NCBI GenBank assembly: GCA_001247695.2
Contig: LGRX02033499.1
Coordinates: 1 to 64,000 of the forward strand
From: Cymbomonas tetramitiformis
Lineage: Eukaryota > Chlorophyta > Pyramimonadophyceae > Pyramimonadales > Pyramimonadaceae
Reading direction: 5' to 3'
Length of the DNA stretch: 64,000 nt
Part shown: positions 30,675 through 44,000 of the stretch, one piece after another
Position numbering within the stretch: the stretch's first letter is position 1
Layout: every line of letters begins with the position of its first letter
Translations under genes and position numbers: made by a program
The notes under the pieces: generated by a model
What the model was told of the DNA's origin: nothing
What the model saw: only the letters and a program-made list of their open reading frames with translations
The model's database searches: none

Positions 30675-33500
30675 TTAGGTTGGTGGCCATTGAATTGAAG
30701 TAGACGTTACTACAGGCTTCTTCTCCTTGGTTCTGGAGAGAGCCTTGCCCTTACTCTCAAGGTATGCCATCACCCTGAAATGATCCTGGGTGAGGTCCTC
30801 TCCATTTTCGGACTTGGCTTTTATGGTTGCAAACCATGTTTTCTCGAATTTGATAGGTGCGGACATGTTTAACAGTGAATCGGGATAGAGTTGCTGTGGT
30901 TGTATTGTCAATAATGGTTTAAACAAAGAGTCGTTGAACAATTTGTAGGTTGCTACAAGGAAGTAAGTTCAATCTATAGTATCAAATAGATTTGGTAACT
31001 GTGTCCATAATGTTGACAAATGTCATTGTGTAAGTACATGAGCGGCGGCAATTGCATTATTCGTTTGACATGTGTCATTAGAATTTAAATGTTCAAGACT
31101 AGAGGAGAACCAATAACATGAAAGATTGGTAATAGTCTAGATTTTCCAGATAGGAGTTCTTCAAACTTTAATAGCTGGCATGTTTGCGAATGTTTTTTGG
31201 AAATTGTATTCATAATCTGACAATATCATTGTGTCAACGATAACCGCAAAATGGCGGCATTCATATCATTTTGACATGTGTCATTGATATTTAGGTGTCA
31301 ACGCTTAGATCGACCAATAAAATAGAAGATTCAACATCACAGTATCCAAATATCTACAAAGCAAAATTCGGTATTTGCAACCAATAGTGTTATTTGAAGC
31401 ATAGTAGCAAATATTTTGAAATTTGATTTCTCAACCCCCTTCGAGCCGGTCTCGGCCAACCCCGCAGTGGGCGCCGGGATGGGCCACGACGGGGGCGCGG
31501 AAGCCCAATCCCACCCTCAAAAATTAAAAGGCCAAATCACTTGCGAGGCTCAAACAGCCCAGTTGTTCCCCTTTCAAAGAATAAAAATTAATAGATAGTA
31601 AGCCGTCGATCCCCCTACGGGTCACGGCCACCCCAGTGGCCCACACACCCCCCCTCCCAAAAAAAAATAATTGTGAGAAGCAACTTGATTTCCATCGGAC
31701 TCGGCCAGCCTATACAACTGACGTTCATGACAGTGTCATCAACTTTCATTGTCGAAGCGGCTCTCAGCTCAACGGTTTTCAGACTGCGTTTTATGTCATG
31801 TCATGTCATACGTTTTTGTGTCAATGTCGACCACATCCATATATTTATGCTCAATTAAGCTCTTCATCTATTATAAAATATTAATTATTAATATTTAAAA
31901 TATAATACTGAACGCTAATTTATATTTATACTCAAGAGTCGTGACACCGTGAATTTCAATAAAATTAAATATTGACCATAAACGAAATGAAGGCTCTAAA
32001 TAAAAAGAGCGTGAGCGCGAAAAGCGTGACAGAAAAAACGTGACAGAAAAAGCGTGACACAAATCAGTGCTCGTTTGGAATACCTGGTCGCAACGAAATG
32101 AAGTCTCTAAATAAAAAGAGCGTGAGCGCGAGTCTCTAAAAATTTATAGGGGGTACGTGAACGTACAGGTGGGGAAAAATCAATATATTAGGTTGGTGGC
32201 CATTGAATTGAAGTAGACGTGTATTGACGATAGTTGGTATTAATCATACCCACTCATTGGTTCCAATGTATAAAAATGTATTGTACACGAGGGTGGGAGG
32301 ATATTTTCAGCATTTAGATAGGATGTTGATTATGGGTCATGTGAATTCGGCCTACATATTACGGTGATTTGGACTAATATATGATAGTTAGACTGGTTAC
32401 AATTTCAAGTTCACCGGCTGAATTTTTATCATCTAATGTGGAGATTGAATATAGATGTTTAAATGAGAAATGCTATAGCTAATGCCGAACGAACTATAGG
32501 GTATAGAGTTGCTGTGGTTGTATTGTCAATAATCGTGGTTTAAACAAAGAGTCGTTGAACAATTTGTAGGTTGCTACAAGGAAGTAAATTCAATCTATAG
32601 TATCAAATAGATTTGGTAACTGTGTCCGTAATTTTGACAAATGTCATTGTGTAAGTACATGAGCGGCGGCAATTGCATTATTCGTTTGACATGTGTCATT
32701 AAAATTTAAGTGTTCAACATGTAGAAGAACCAATAACATGAAAGATTGGTAATAGTCTAGATTTTCCAGATAGGAGTTCTTCAAACTTTAATAGCTGGCA
32801 TGTTTGCGAATGTTTTTTGGAAATTGTATTCATAATCTGACAATATCATTGTGTCAACGATAACCGCAAAATGGCGGCATTCATATCATTTTGACATGTA
32901 GGTGTCAACACTTAGATCGACCAATAAAATAGAAGATTGAACATCACGGTATCCAAATATCTACAAATCAAATTTCGGTATTTGCAACCAATAGTGTTAT
33001 TAGAAGCATAGTAGCAAATATTTTGAAATTTGATGCCGCTCAACCCCCTTCGAGCCGGCCTCAGCCAACCCCGCAGTGGGCGCCGGGATGAGCCACGACG
33101 GGGGCGCGGAAGCCCAATCTCACCCTCATAAATTAAAAGGCCAAATCACCCGCGAGGCTCAAACAGCCCAGTTGTTCTCCCTTTCAAAGAATAAAATTAA
33201 TAGATAGTAAGTTGTCGATTCCCCTACGGCTCACGGCCACCACAGATTCCCCACACCCCCCCCCAAAAAAAAATGTGAGAAGCAACTTGATTTCCATCGG
33301 ACTCGGCCAGCCCATACAACTGACGTTCATGACAATGTCATCAACTTTCATTGTCGAAGCTCTCAGCTCAACGGTTTTCGGACTGCGTTTCAGTCATGTC
33401 ATGTCATACGTTTTTATATCAATGTCGACCACATCCATATATTTATGCTCTTCATCTATTATAAACAATATTAATTATTAATATTTAAAATATTATACTG
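30621..33500. repeat. Segmental duplication about 1.6 kb apart
   Basis: The sequence from about 30882 to 31910 (starting at GATAGAGTTGCTGTGGTTGT) is repeated at about 32502-33490 with small indels, an offset near 1.62 kb. A shorter piece (TTTATATAGGGGGTACGTGA..., 30621-30713) recurs at 32141-32220 and partly at 34846-34893. It includes the palindrome GTACGTGAACGTAC. Internal parts of the two copies differ at 32222-32500. Confidence 0.8.
30675..30866 (-). CDS. Unrecognised 63-residue ORF
   Basis: MSAPIKFEKTWFATIKAKSE ... HFRVMAYLESKGKALSRTKE ... TSIQWPPT, ending at 30675. Composition looks protein-like and not repetitive. Its 3' end is copied at 32190-32222 within a larger repeat, but the rest of the ORF is missing there. 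The frame extends upstream to an ATG at 30941. It could be a small transposon-encoded protein or a chance ORF. Confidence 0.25.
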   Translation of the reverse strand: MSAPIKFEKTWFATIKAKSENGEDLTQDHFRVMAYLESKGKALSRTKEKKPVVTSTSIQWPPT

Positions 33501-35405
33501 AACGCTGAACGCTAACGTGATACCGTGAAAATATATAATACTGAACGCCGAAATGAAGTCTCTAAATAAAAAGAGCGTGATCGCGAGTCTCTAAAAGTTT
33601 ATACGCAACAAAACATATCCACGATGGACATTTTGTTAGCAGCTTTCATATCAACGACGCAAATTGAAAGTAACACCCAAAAATCGTCACGCAAAGCTAG
33701 GCTATAAACTACTACACTAATACGTGACGCAAAGCTAGGTTATATACAAAAGTGTTAAGGGCTTAGCTACCGGTGGCCGTCGATTTAAAGTATTAACACC
33801 GATCCCCCCCTCGATCCTCGCAAAAAAGAATTATCTCCGTCAGATCGATGGTCGCCGATCGACAGTCAAGGGTTCGAACAAAGGTTTAACTATATTTTAT
33901 TCGGTTTACCTCACATTTTATATTTTATAATATAATATTAATTATTCAGACGACATTCTGTCGATATATTTATAAATATATGTAAATATATATACAAACA
34001 TATCTGCGATTGAAATTTTGTTTGCAGCTTTCATCTCAACGACGCAAATTGATTTCATCCACCAGCGTCACGCAAAAGAGCGTCACGCAAAGCTAGGCTA
34101 TAAACTACTACACTATACGTCTCCCAAAGCTAGGCTGTGCTGTAAACTACTACACTATACGTCTCCCAAAGCTAGGCTGTAAACTACTACACTAATACGT
34201 CACCCAAAGCTAGGCTGTAAACTACTACACTAATACGTCACCCAAAAGAGCGTGACGCAAAGCAATGTTCGTTCTGTAATAGCTGGTTTTTGCGAAATCA
34301 AACCTCTAAAAATTTATACACAAAAGCGTGACGTCATAAAACAGACTTTTTCAAAGAGGGGGACAATCTAAAGATTTTTCCCCAATACGCAACAAAACAT
34401 ATCCACGATGGACATTTTGTTAGCAGCTTTCATCTCAACGACGCAAATTGAAAGTGACCTCCCAAAAAGCGTCACGCAAAGCTAGGCTGTAAACTATTAC
34501 GCTATACGTGACGCAAAAAGCGTGACGCAAAAAGCGTCACGCAAAAGAGCGTCACGCAAAGCAGTGTTCGTTCTGTAATAGGCCTAATAGCTGGTTTCTA
34601 CGAAATCAAACCTCTAAAAATTTATACACAAAAGCGTCACGTCAGTTTTTATTTAACGACGCTATAGGCTGCGACTACACTATACGTCACGCAAAAAGCG
34701 TCTTAAAGCTAGGCTGTAAAATTAGTACACTATACGTGACGCAAAAAGCGTCTTAAAGCTAGGCTGTAAAATACTATACACTATATACGTGACGCAAAGC
34801 AATGTTCGTTCTGTAATAGCTGGTTTCTGCGAAATCAAACCTCTAAAAATTTATATAGGGGGTACGTGAACGTACAGGTGGGGAAAAATCAATCTCAAAT
34901 CAACATACAAATCATCATATAAATCTCTTATCCAAGGGAACATATCAATTCCTAGCACACACACTCATTTGAGCCAAATAGAAGAAATATGAGTGCATAT
35001 GAGCTTAATGTATGGTTGGTAATTGCATGTCAATTTACTTATTAAGAATTCAGGAATAGCATTTGTCTCAACCCCCTTCGAGCCGGCCTCAGCCAACCCC
35101 GCAGTGGGCGCCGGGATGAGCCACGACGGGGGCGCGGAAGCCCAATCTCACCCTCAAAAATTAAAAGGCCAAATCACCCTCGAGGCTCAAACAGCCCAGT
35201 TGTTCTCCCTTTCAAAGAATAAAAATTAATAGATAGTAAGTTGTCGATTCCCCTACGGCTCACGGCCACCCCAGTGGGGGGGGGCTTCGCCCCCCACACA
35301 CCCCAAAAAAAAATGTGGGAAGCAACTTGATTTCCATCGGACTCGGCCAGCCCATACAATTGACGTTCATGACAATGTCATCAACTTTCATTGTCGAAGC
35401 TCTCA
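31431..35405. repeat. GC-rich block in three copies plus 100-bp companion repeat
   Basis: A block of about 210 bp starting TCAACCCCCTTCGAGCCGG is present at 31431, 33039 and 35067. Each copy is followed by a companion of about 100 bp (AAGCAACTTGATTTCCATCG ... GTCGAAGCTCTCAG). Extra partial companions lie at 35517-35605, 36925-36985 and 37055-37145. Open frames through the block (AEAQSHPQKLKGQIT) are shared between copies but look like read-through of a repeat, not a gene. Confidence 0.8.
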
Positions 35406-37835
35406 GCATAAGTTGTTCTCCCTTTCAAAGAATAAAAATTAATAGATAGTATGTTGTCGTTTCCCCTACGGCTCACGGCCACCCCAGTGGGGGGCCCACC
35501 CCCAAAAAAAATGTGGGAAGCAACTTGATTTCCATCGGACTCGGCCAGCCCATACAATTGACGTTCATGACAATGTCATCAACTTTCATTGTCGAAGCTC
35601 TCAGCATTAAAACTGATCCCCCCCTCGATCCTCGCCAAAAAGAATTATCTCCGTCAGATCGATGGTCGTCGATCGACAGTTAAGGGTTCGGACAAAGGTT
35701 TAATTCATAATTTATTCGGTTTAACTGATATTTTATATTTTATAATTGTTCAGACGACATTCTGTCGATATAATTATAAATATATAAATAAATAGATATA
35801 CAAACATATCCACAAATTAAAATTTTGTTTGCAGCTTTCATCTCAACGCCGCAAATTGATTTTTTCTATTATTACTTTTTAAAGACTTCTCAAATTTATA
35901 CAAAGCTATACATCACAGTTAAATTTGAATATAGGCAGTTTTTATTTAACGACGCGACGATATAGGCTACTGTGACACTACACTATACATCGTCACGCAA
36001 AGCAATGTACTGCACTACACATCGTCACTGTACTGTACTACTGTATTACTGTATGTCATGTACTGTACTACTGTACTACATCTACACTACACATCGTCAC
36101 GCAAGAGCGTCATCGTCACGCAAAGCAATGTTCGTTCTATTTATATATAGCTGGTTTCTACGAAATCAAACCTCTAAAATTTTATACACAAAAGCGTCAC
36201 TCAGTTTTTATTTAACGACGCTATAGGCTGAGACTACACTATACGTGACGCAAAGCTAGGCTGTAAACTACTACACTATACGTCTCCCAAAGCTAGGCTG
36301 TAAACTACTACACTAATACGTCACCCAAAAGAGCGTGACGCAAAGCAATGTTCGTTCTGTAATAGCTGGTTTTTGCGAAATCAAACCTCTAAAAATTTAT
36401 ACACAAAAGCGTGACGTCATAAAACAGACTTTTTCAAAGAGGGGGACAATCTAAAGATTTTTCCCCAATAATAAGCGTGACAGATCAAACAGCGACGCAT
36501 GACGCTGACGATGATTATCAAAAAGCGTCATGCATGATGGATGATGCTCTGATGACAGCGAACGAAAGCGTCATGCATGATGACAACGATCAAGAAGCGT
36601 CTACACGATGACAGCGTCTACCAATGACAGCAAAGGGGCGACAGATTTCCCCCAAAACATTTATACACAAAAGTTTGACATAAAAATCCAGATTTTTCAA
36701 AGATGTGACAAACTCCCGCTTTACTGTCGTGTCATGTCATGTCGTGTTACTGTCATAATTAAAAAGAGCGTGAGCGCAAAAAGCGTGACAGTCGAAAAGC
36801 GTAAAAGCGTCAAAGCGTCAAAGAATAAAATTTAATAAATAATAAGCCGTCGATTCCCCTACGGGTCACGGCCACCCCTGTGGGGGGGAGGGGAGGTTTT
36901 CCCCCACACACCCCCCCCCAAAAAAATGTGAGAAGCAGCTTGCTTTCCATCGGAGTTCGGCCAGCCCATACAGCTGACGTTCATGGTCGATTCCCCTACG
37001 GGTCACGGCCACCCCACACCTGGGGGAGTCCCCCCACACCCCCAAAAAATGTGAGAAGCAGCTTGATTTTCATCGCGATACGGGCTCGACCAGCCCATAC
37101 TGTACAGCTGACGTTCATGACATTGTCATCAACTTTCATTCTCGAAGCTTTTCGCTTTACAGACTGCGTCTCATGTCATGTCATACGTCTAACGTCTTAT
37201 TTGTCAATGTCCAGTCGACCACATCCAAATATTTATACCGTCAATAAAGTCTTCGTCTTATTTTAAAATTAAATAAGTCATATTAAAAATAATACTAGAG
37301 TGTTAAGTTATACAGTGCTAAGTTATATTTATAATCAACAGTCGTGACACTGTGCAATTCCAATAAAATTAAAAATATATATATTATAATTATATTGACC
37401 AATTAAATATAAAGAGGCTTTGTATTGAATATTCTAAATATCAAATTATATACTGCCGCGTGCGACCCATACTTATCCACGACACACGAATCGTTTCGCA
37501 GTTTTCATCTACGACGCTAAAGTGCGTAACAGGGGTTAAATTGAGTGGGTGTAACGCGTCTCGCTCGAAAAGCATACGCTCGAAAAGCATACGCTCGAAA
37601 AGCGTGACGCTCGAAAAGCGTGACACAAACCAGTGTTCGTTTTGGAATAGCTGGTTTTCGGCGAAATGAACCTTTAAAAATTTATATACACAAAAGCGTG
37701 ACATAAAAAACCGGATTTTTCAAAGAGGGGGACAATCTAAAGATTTTTCCCCAATACACAAATTTGTGACGTCATAAAACGGACTTTTTCAAAGAGGGGG
37801 ACAATCTAAAGATTTTTCCCCAATATTCTTCATCA
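33500..37835. repeat. AT-rich complex array with GCGTCACGC/GCGTGACGC motifs
   Basis: Degenerate repeats of CAAAGCTAGGCTGTAAACTA and AGCGTCACGCAAAG alternate with the block AAATCAAACCTCTAAAAATT, TATACACAAAAGCGTGACGTC, CAAAGAGGGGGACAATCTAA and AGATTTTTCCCCAATA (34318-34388, 36382-36471, 37665-37754, 37757-37826). Position 36476-36640 has GCGTCATGCATGATG words. No coding sequence seen. No target duplications or ends were resolved. Confidence 0.75.
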
Positions 37836-38062
37836 GGGTGATCTAACGGTCATTTTGATACCCTAAACGTTACCATCGGACGACTTAAATTTTTGGGCTG
37901 GCCTCTCTAAGTCTGCTGCTGTTAGAACTGCTGCTCGGGAACTGCCAAAAGTCGAAAGGTGCCAAAAAGCAGCCGTGAACCGTCAGCTTACAGCACTCAC
38001 AAAGATTAACTGAGCTTCTTTTAGCAACCTGCAAATAGGAGTGTTTCAAGGGAACCGCAATC

Positions 38063-41000
38063 ATGCCGAAAAATAAGAAGAACAGTAACAGCTCTCTCGG
38101 TCGTGCTCTGACTAAAGCAGGTAAGAAGAGCGAACCGGCTTGCCGTGCAACACTTTCACCCCTATGAACTTCAAGGGGTGCTTTTCGATGGCACTCCAAT
38201 AAGCCGCACACCTCAAACTTTGCAACCGCGTCACATATAAGCACAACAGTGATGGGAATTTATGGAGTTTTTAATGTCTAAGGCAAACAACGTCTGTTGC
38301 ACTCGTGTTGGCGTGCGGCAGGCACACAAGGTCGCCCCAGCCGACACTACGATCCAAACGCCGCTTACCTGCACACAACAGAAGAGCACACAAGCCATGG
38401 ACCTGATCTTCAATCTGTGGTTCAAAATAACGATCTCGATGAGTTTCTTGCCTTGGCTGACCTCTCGGGGAAGCAGTTTGTTGCGGAGAGGTCGCGCGCC
38501 GTCGTCGTGCAGCTGTAACGTTCTGACTCTAAGTTACCCTTCCTTACGGTTGCCGCTTCTTGCTTCCTGGCTTCGCAAGCCTGCGAGAAAGTTTGCACTA
38601 GTTATAGTGTCGTCTTCTTCTGTCGTTGCGGTCCACGCCTTCACGGTTCAGCGTTTCGATTTAACCCCGTAACACTTTTCCAACCCACCTTTCGTTATCA
38701 ACATTGCAACTGGGGCGTTAACTTGCCACTCCGCATCATAACTTGCCATTATATCGCACCACTTCCCAAACTCCCAGAAAGTGCGACCCATATGCTTACC
38801 GACCGTCTCCCAGGTGTTTAGCGACAAACCCTTCAACTTCTGAGTCCGCATAAAATCCATGGTGAGCTGGGACGCACCCGAGGTACGTCGGGCCGGACCC
38901 CGCCAGCGATCCTCGACAGGCTTAACACAGGGTGCTGAGATGATTTTTACGCACGGGCTGTGTAGAGCAGTGGCGACCAGAAGATTAACGAGGCGGAACA
39001 GGCGGCGAGACGGCTCGAGTCCGAGGCCATACACCAGGACAGCATTCGTGTTCCTCGCCGACCTGAATGGAGCAAGGATATGACCGCAGAGGAACTCGAC
39101 CGCCGCGAACGCGAATCTTTCCTAATATGGCGACGCACGCTCGCAGTGTATGGCACTATCTCTTCCCATCACGTAGTCAAGCACGCTCTAAAGCACGCGG
39201 GGCTCCGCGCAGTGGTTTCTCCAACTTGGTGATTCTACATGTGTCGTATGACGCGTGTGGAAGGCGTGCGGGGTCCTGCAGCGTGGAGAACGACGTGAAC
39301 GTAAATGTGACCCCTTTCGAGAAGAACTTGGAGGTCTGGCGTCAGCTGTGGCGGGTGGTGGAGCGGAGCGATTTGGTGCGACTCGCCTAAGCGCCGTATA
39401 ACTTGAAGTCTTCGGGCGGCTGTCTTTATCACGAAGGGTTACCTCGGCACTGGCGGTATCCTGAAAGAACTGTGATTAACCCGGAAGCGGCGGAATCAAG
39501 AACCATTTATGATCCCTCTGCGGCCTCGGCTTGAGGCTCCACGAGGGTCACCACATCGCCGTTGCACGCGCATGCGCCCTGTGAACAGGGCCTATCTTTG
39601 GTACCTGACAGAGAACCTTCGCAACCTGGCGGCATGCTACCTATATCTGAATCAGGTGATATTTGCAGGTTGTTCAAGTCGTCGACGCGCGCGACCCCCT
39701 GCTGTACCGCTGCGAGGACCTCGAGCAGTACATACGCGAGGTGAGGCCCCGCTGCTGTGCCGCTGCGAGGACCTTGAACATTCGTGCATGAGGCGAGGAA
39801 GTGGTGGGATCCACATTCGGGTGTCTTCCCTTGACTGCAGCAGGAAGCATCTCGGTGCTCGCCCGTGTCTTTCTTTCCATTCAGTGTCTGCACCGACGGT
39901 GCGACCTGAGCATCTCGGTGCTCGCCCGTGTCTTTCTTTCCAGTCAGTGTCTGCACCGACGGTGCGACCTGAGCACGTTCGTTTTTTCCCACTATGGTGT
40001 ACGTTGGCTGTGATACTGGGGCATGCGCGACAAGCATAGGTAGGAGATAGACCTCACCAAAGACTGCTCCTGCCTCAAACCAGGATTATCACAGGTAACA
40101 GCGGTGATAAGTGGGTGCTAATTGAGAGTCTGGCTGGTCGACTGCTTGCTTTGGGGCAAATCAAACATCCGTGCTCTGCCATAACTTTTCTCCACTTTTT
40201 TCCAGTGTCTCCTTCAAGATTCGGCCGGGCTCGTGGACTGCTCGTAGGGTTCGACACCCTGAAGGGCCCTTCCTGTACGATGAACTGTCGCAACCAGTTG
40301 CATATTGCGACAGCCATCTCAGAATTTTATGTCCGTCGCCCACCATCGGCTATGCCTCGACGCTTGTGTTACTATCGGCATTTGCCAGTTTGCAGCCCAT
40401 CCTTCTCAGGCTGTCAGCTGTTGCTGTCTTGCCCCTCTCAGGCTGCCTCTCAAGCTGTTGTCCTATCGTCGCTGTTAGCTCCGGTGCGACACTCTCGCTG
40501 CTGCCCGGCGCCGCAGGTTACCGGCCTAGTCACCGGCGGCACTGTGGCGTGACAGGTGAGTAAGCTGAAGCGCACGGTGGTGCTGTTGAACAAGGCGGAC
40601 ATGCTCCCGGTTGAATTGCGGGAACGCTGGGCAGACCACTTCGACCGGCAGGGGTGCGAGTACCTCTTCTGGTCCGCGAAGCAAGTCATCGTGGAGGCGA
40701 AGGAGGAGGAGGAGGAGGAGGGAGAAGGGGAGGAGCCGGGGAAAGCGGTGCCCGCGGCGCCCGCGGCGCCCGCGGCGCGCCCGAAGTGCAGCCGATCTCA
40801 CGTGCTTGGGTCAGCCCTGACGCGCCCGGAGAGAGCGCGCCGTGCGCACCTTTGATAAGCTGAGGGGTCTTCCACTGGAGGGCCCGGTGAATCGCTGTCA
40901 TGCGTGTTTCCTTTGAAAAACTTTCGCTCAGGCGGCTGGAGAGTTGGGATCAGTAGGGCGGGGGGAGACGCTGATTAGTTTTGTGCACTGCTCTGTGATA

Positions 41001-44000
41001 CGCGGAGCAGGAGGGAGGAAATGATGATCACTTTGGAAGAAATGGCGGCTGCAGCGGCCACCGCAGACGGATCGGAGGACCCTCGCTTTAATGCGGATGA
41101 CACGGAGCGCCGACGCATCGTGGTGGGCTTTGTGGGGTATCCTAACGTCGGCAAGAGTTCCACCCTCAACGCCATCATCGGCCAGACCAAGACCAGTGTC
41201 GGAGTGCGTTCAACTCGAACTGCCTTCCTTGCCCATTCCGGGGCCACTGTCAGAATGCGCCTCTTGGCCAGGCAGAAGCCATCGCCCGAGTCGAGCGGGG
41301 GCGGGATGCAGAAGCCGGCTAACGCAAGGCGCGGCGGGTTGCACAGGCCACCCCGGGTCGCACGAAGCACTTCCAGACCTACAATATCAGCGAAAACCTG
41401 TGCTTGTGTGACTGCCCGGTGCGTGCCTCGTGAAACTGTGAGCTGCCTCAGAGTCGTCACATTCGCTCATACGTCTTCTCCCAACCACCTCGTGCCCAGC
41501 ACCGATGGCCACCGCTCCAACTGCTTTGAAGGCGCAGCAATGCCCTGGGGGGAGATCTGGAGCGCGCCGCCGGATCCCTGAAGGGGCGGCGTGCAATAGG
41601 GATGACCAGTTAGCTCACACGACACGGGTCGTGGGCGCGCAGGGCTTGGTGTTTCCACGCTTCACATCCAGCAAGGCAGACATGGTGGTGGCGGGGGTTC
41701 TGCCCATTGACCGCCTGACGGTGCGCACTTGCGCTCCTTCCAAACATGCTGGCGACGCCTTGCAGAGGGTCTTCGCGGTGGGGGAGAAGCACTCGTGCCC
41801 CCAAACACAACATTGGAGCTGTGTGCCTGCCGTAAGGATGGTCTTTACGAGCAGGCCTGCCACTTGGAACCCCCAGGCTTCGTGATGGGGTCTGTTTCTT
41901 GCTGCGACCCGGCATGCATGCCTCCTGCGGTGATGCCCTGGCGTGCGCGGGTGGCATGCGTGGGCGGGTTAGCGCCTCGTGCAGGGACGGCCGCCGTGCA
42001 GCTCGATTCCTCGTTTACTTGCAGCTCCGCGAGTCCAGAATTCGGGGCATCATCATTTACCGTGATCGCAGTGCCGGGGCTCACTCGCCGCCGTGATCGC
42101 AGTGCCGGGGCTCACTCGCCGTGATCGCAGTGCCGGGGCTCACTCGCCGTGATCGCAGTGCCGGGGCTCACTCGCCGCCGTGATCGCAGTGCCGGGGCTC
42201 ACTCGCCGTGATCGCAGTGCCGGGGCTCACTCGCCGTGATCGCAGTGCCGGGGCTCACTCGCCGTGATCGCAGTGCCGGGGCTCATTTGCGGGACCCCCG
42301 GTGTAGGAAGATTCTTCCAAGAGGTCCATGCTGCAGTGAGTGTCGGGTGCCGTGGTCCGCGCAGGATGTTGTGACCCCTGTGGGGGTGGTTGCCGCGCGC
42401 TGTAACCGCGCGTACCTTGAGTCCGTCTACAGCATCAAATTGCCGCGCCCTCAGATACACGAAGGGGATCGTCCCCTCACCGGCCACGAGCTCTTACGTG
42501 CGCTCGCCGCGTCACGTGGATGGACGTCCAATAGCGGTGCGCGCTGAGCCTGCCCGGATCCATCGTTGACTGTCTCCTGGTGAACATGGAATTCGTCACA
42601 TTTCGCGCATGGCGAATGACCTGATGGACCTGAAGGGCCGCTGCGGTGACCGGTGGCACGCGTCACTCGCTGCGGTGACCGGTGGCACGCGCCACTCGCT
42701 GCGGTGACCGGTGGCACGCGCCACTCGTTGCGGACACGTGCCCGTTGTCTGGGGGATGTCCGTGCCACCAATTGCATCATTGGCTTACAGGATTTATCAG
42801 TGTGTCAGACGGAAGCACCCACGGTGCCATGACAGAGCCGAAGGAAGGTGCTCCGAAGGTGTCTCGGGATACCGCTGCCCTTGCTGGGTGTCCGCTGGGG
42901 CCTCGGGAAGAGTGAGGCGCGCCGGCTGCCGGCGGCACAGGTCTCCCGGATGAGACGAAATCCGGCCGCACGATTCTCAAAGATACGGTGGATGGAAAAG
43001 TTTTGTGCTGCCACTATCCACCAGGGAAGGTGAGCTCCAAACGCCCGCGTGCCAGCATGGACCGCATCGGAATCGTGCGAGTGATGACTGTGCGCGCTGG
43101 AACACTCTTTGGTCAGGGCTGGCTGATGCGTATGGGGTTCAGTTTTTCAGTGCTGCCGTAGTTTCTCGTGTGACCACTGAACACTGCATGCTGTTCTCTA
43201 TGTTTTCAGGAGCAGGTCCAGTCCAGATATTACTGTCCAAACCCTCTGCCAGTAAGGTGGGTGCCGGCAGTGGCAATGCCTCCCCTCAGCCACCCTCAAT
43301 CAAGGATGCGGGCGACATCTGTAGGCCACCACCAGTGCCCTTCGCCGTCATCCTTCTTCGAAGCTACATGTATTTCGCGACGATTAGGGACACTGGTCTT
43401 GATGGTGCCTGCATTTGTACGGATTTGCCTTAGCAACTTTTTCCTTGCCTCTTCGCATCGGATCCCACGCCACAGCAGAGAAGGGTATACCACGTGCTCA
43501 ATGCTGATTCGGCATTTGCCCAGCGCAACCTGGATTGCTGCGAGTATGCCCCGGCAGGGTAAAAGACTATTTGCTGCCATTGTGGCATTGAATATGGCAG
43601 TCTGAATGAACGTTGAGGTGCAATACGGACTGGATGCGAGTCCTTGCATCCATATGCGCGTGCCTTTTTAAGCATGCAGGTCTGAAATGCAGTGCAGCAT
43701 GGCGAGTGAGCGCGCATGTAGAGCAGAGGGTGGGGGGTACACTACTATATGCTTGCTATCAGGCTGACTTGTGTGGGTGCGCAAATCCACAGGGCATCTT
43801 CTTCAAGATCTGCGCCAAGCCAGCAGATTGTATCACAGATTGTATCAGTGGAGGAGGGCCTGGACGTGCTTGGCCTAGATGCACTCGGCATGGATGAAGA
43901 GGCAGTTCGACACACCCACGGCATCAAAATGTCTCCTGGGGCCGCTTTCACAGCCAAGCTGGTCGACAAAGGCAAGCAGGTCAGACCAGAGCACAAGTTC

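Noticed and set aside
31416..35229. Repeated short ORF with AEAQSHPQKLKGQIT
   Set aside because: Conserved only because the DNA block is repeated; the copies have different starts and ends.
39507..40039. Two overlapping 176-codon ORFs on opposite strands
   Set aside because: They cover LSG1 exon 5 and its downstream intron in wrong frames and include the 63-bp duplication.
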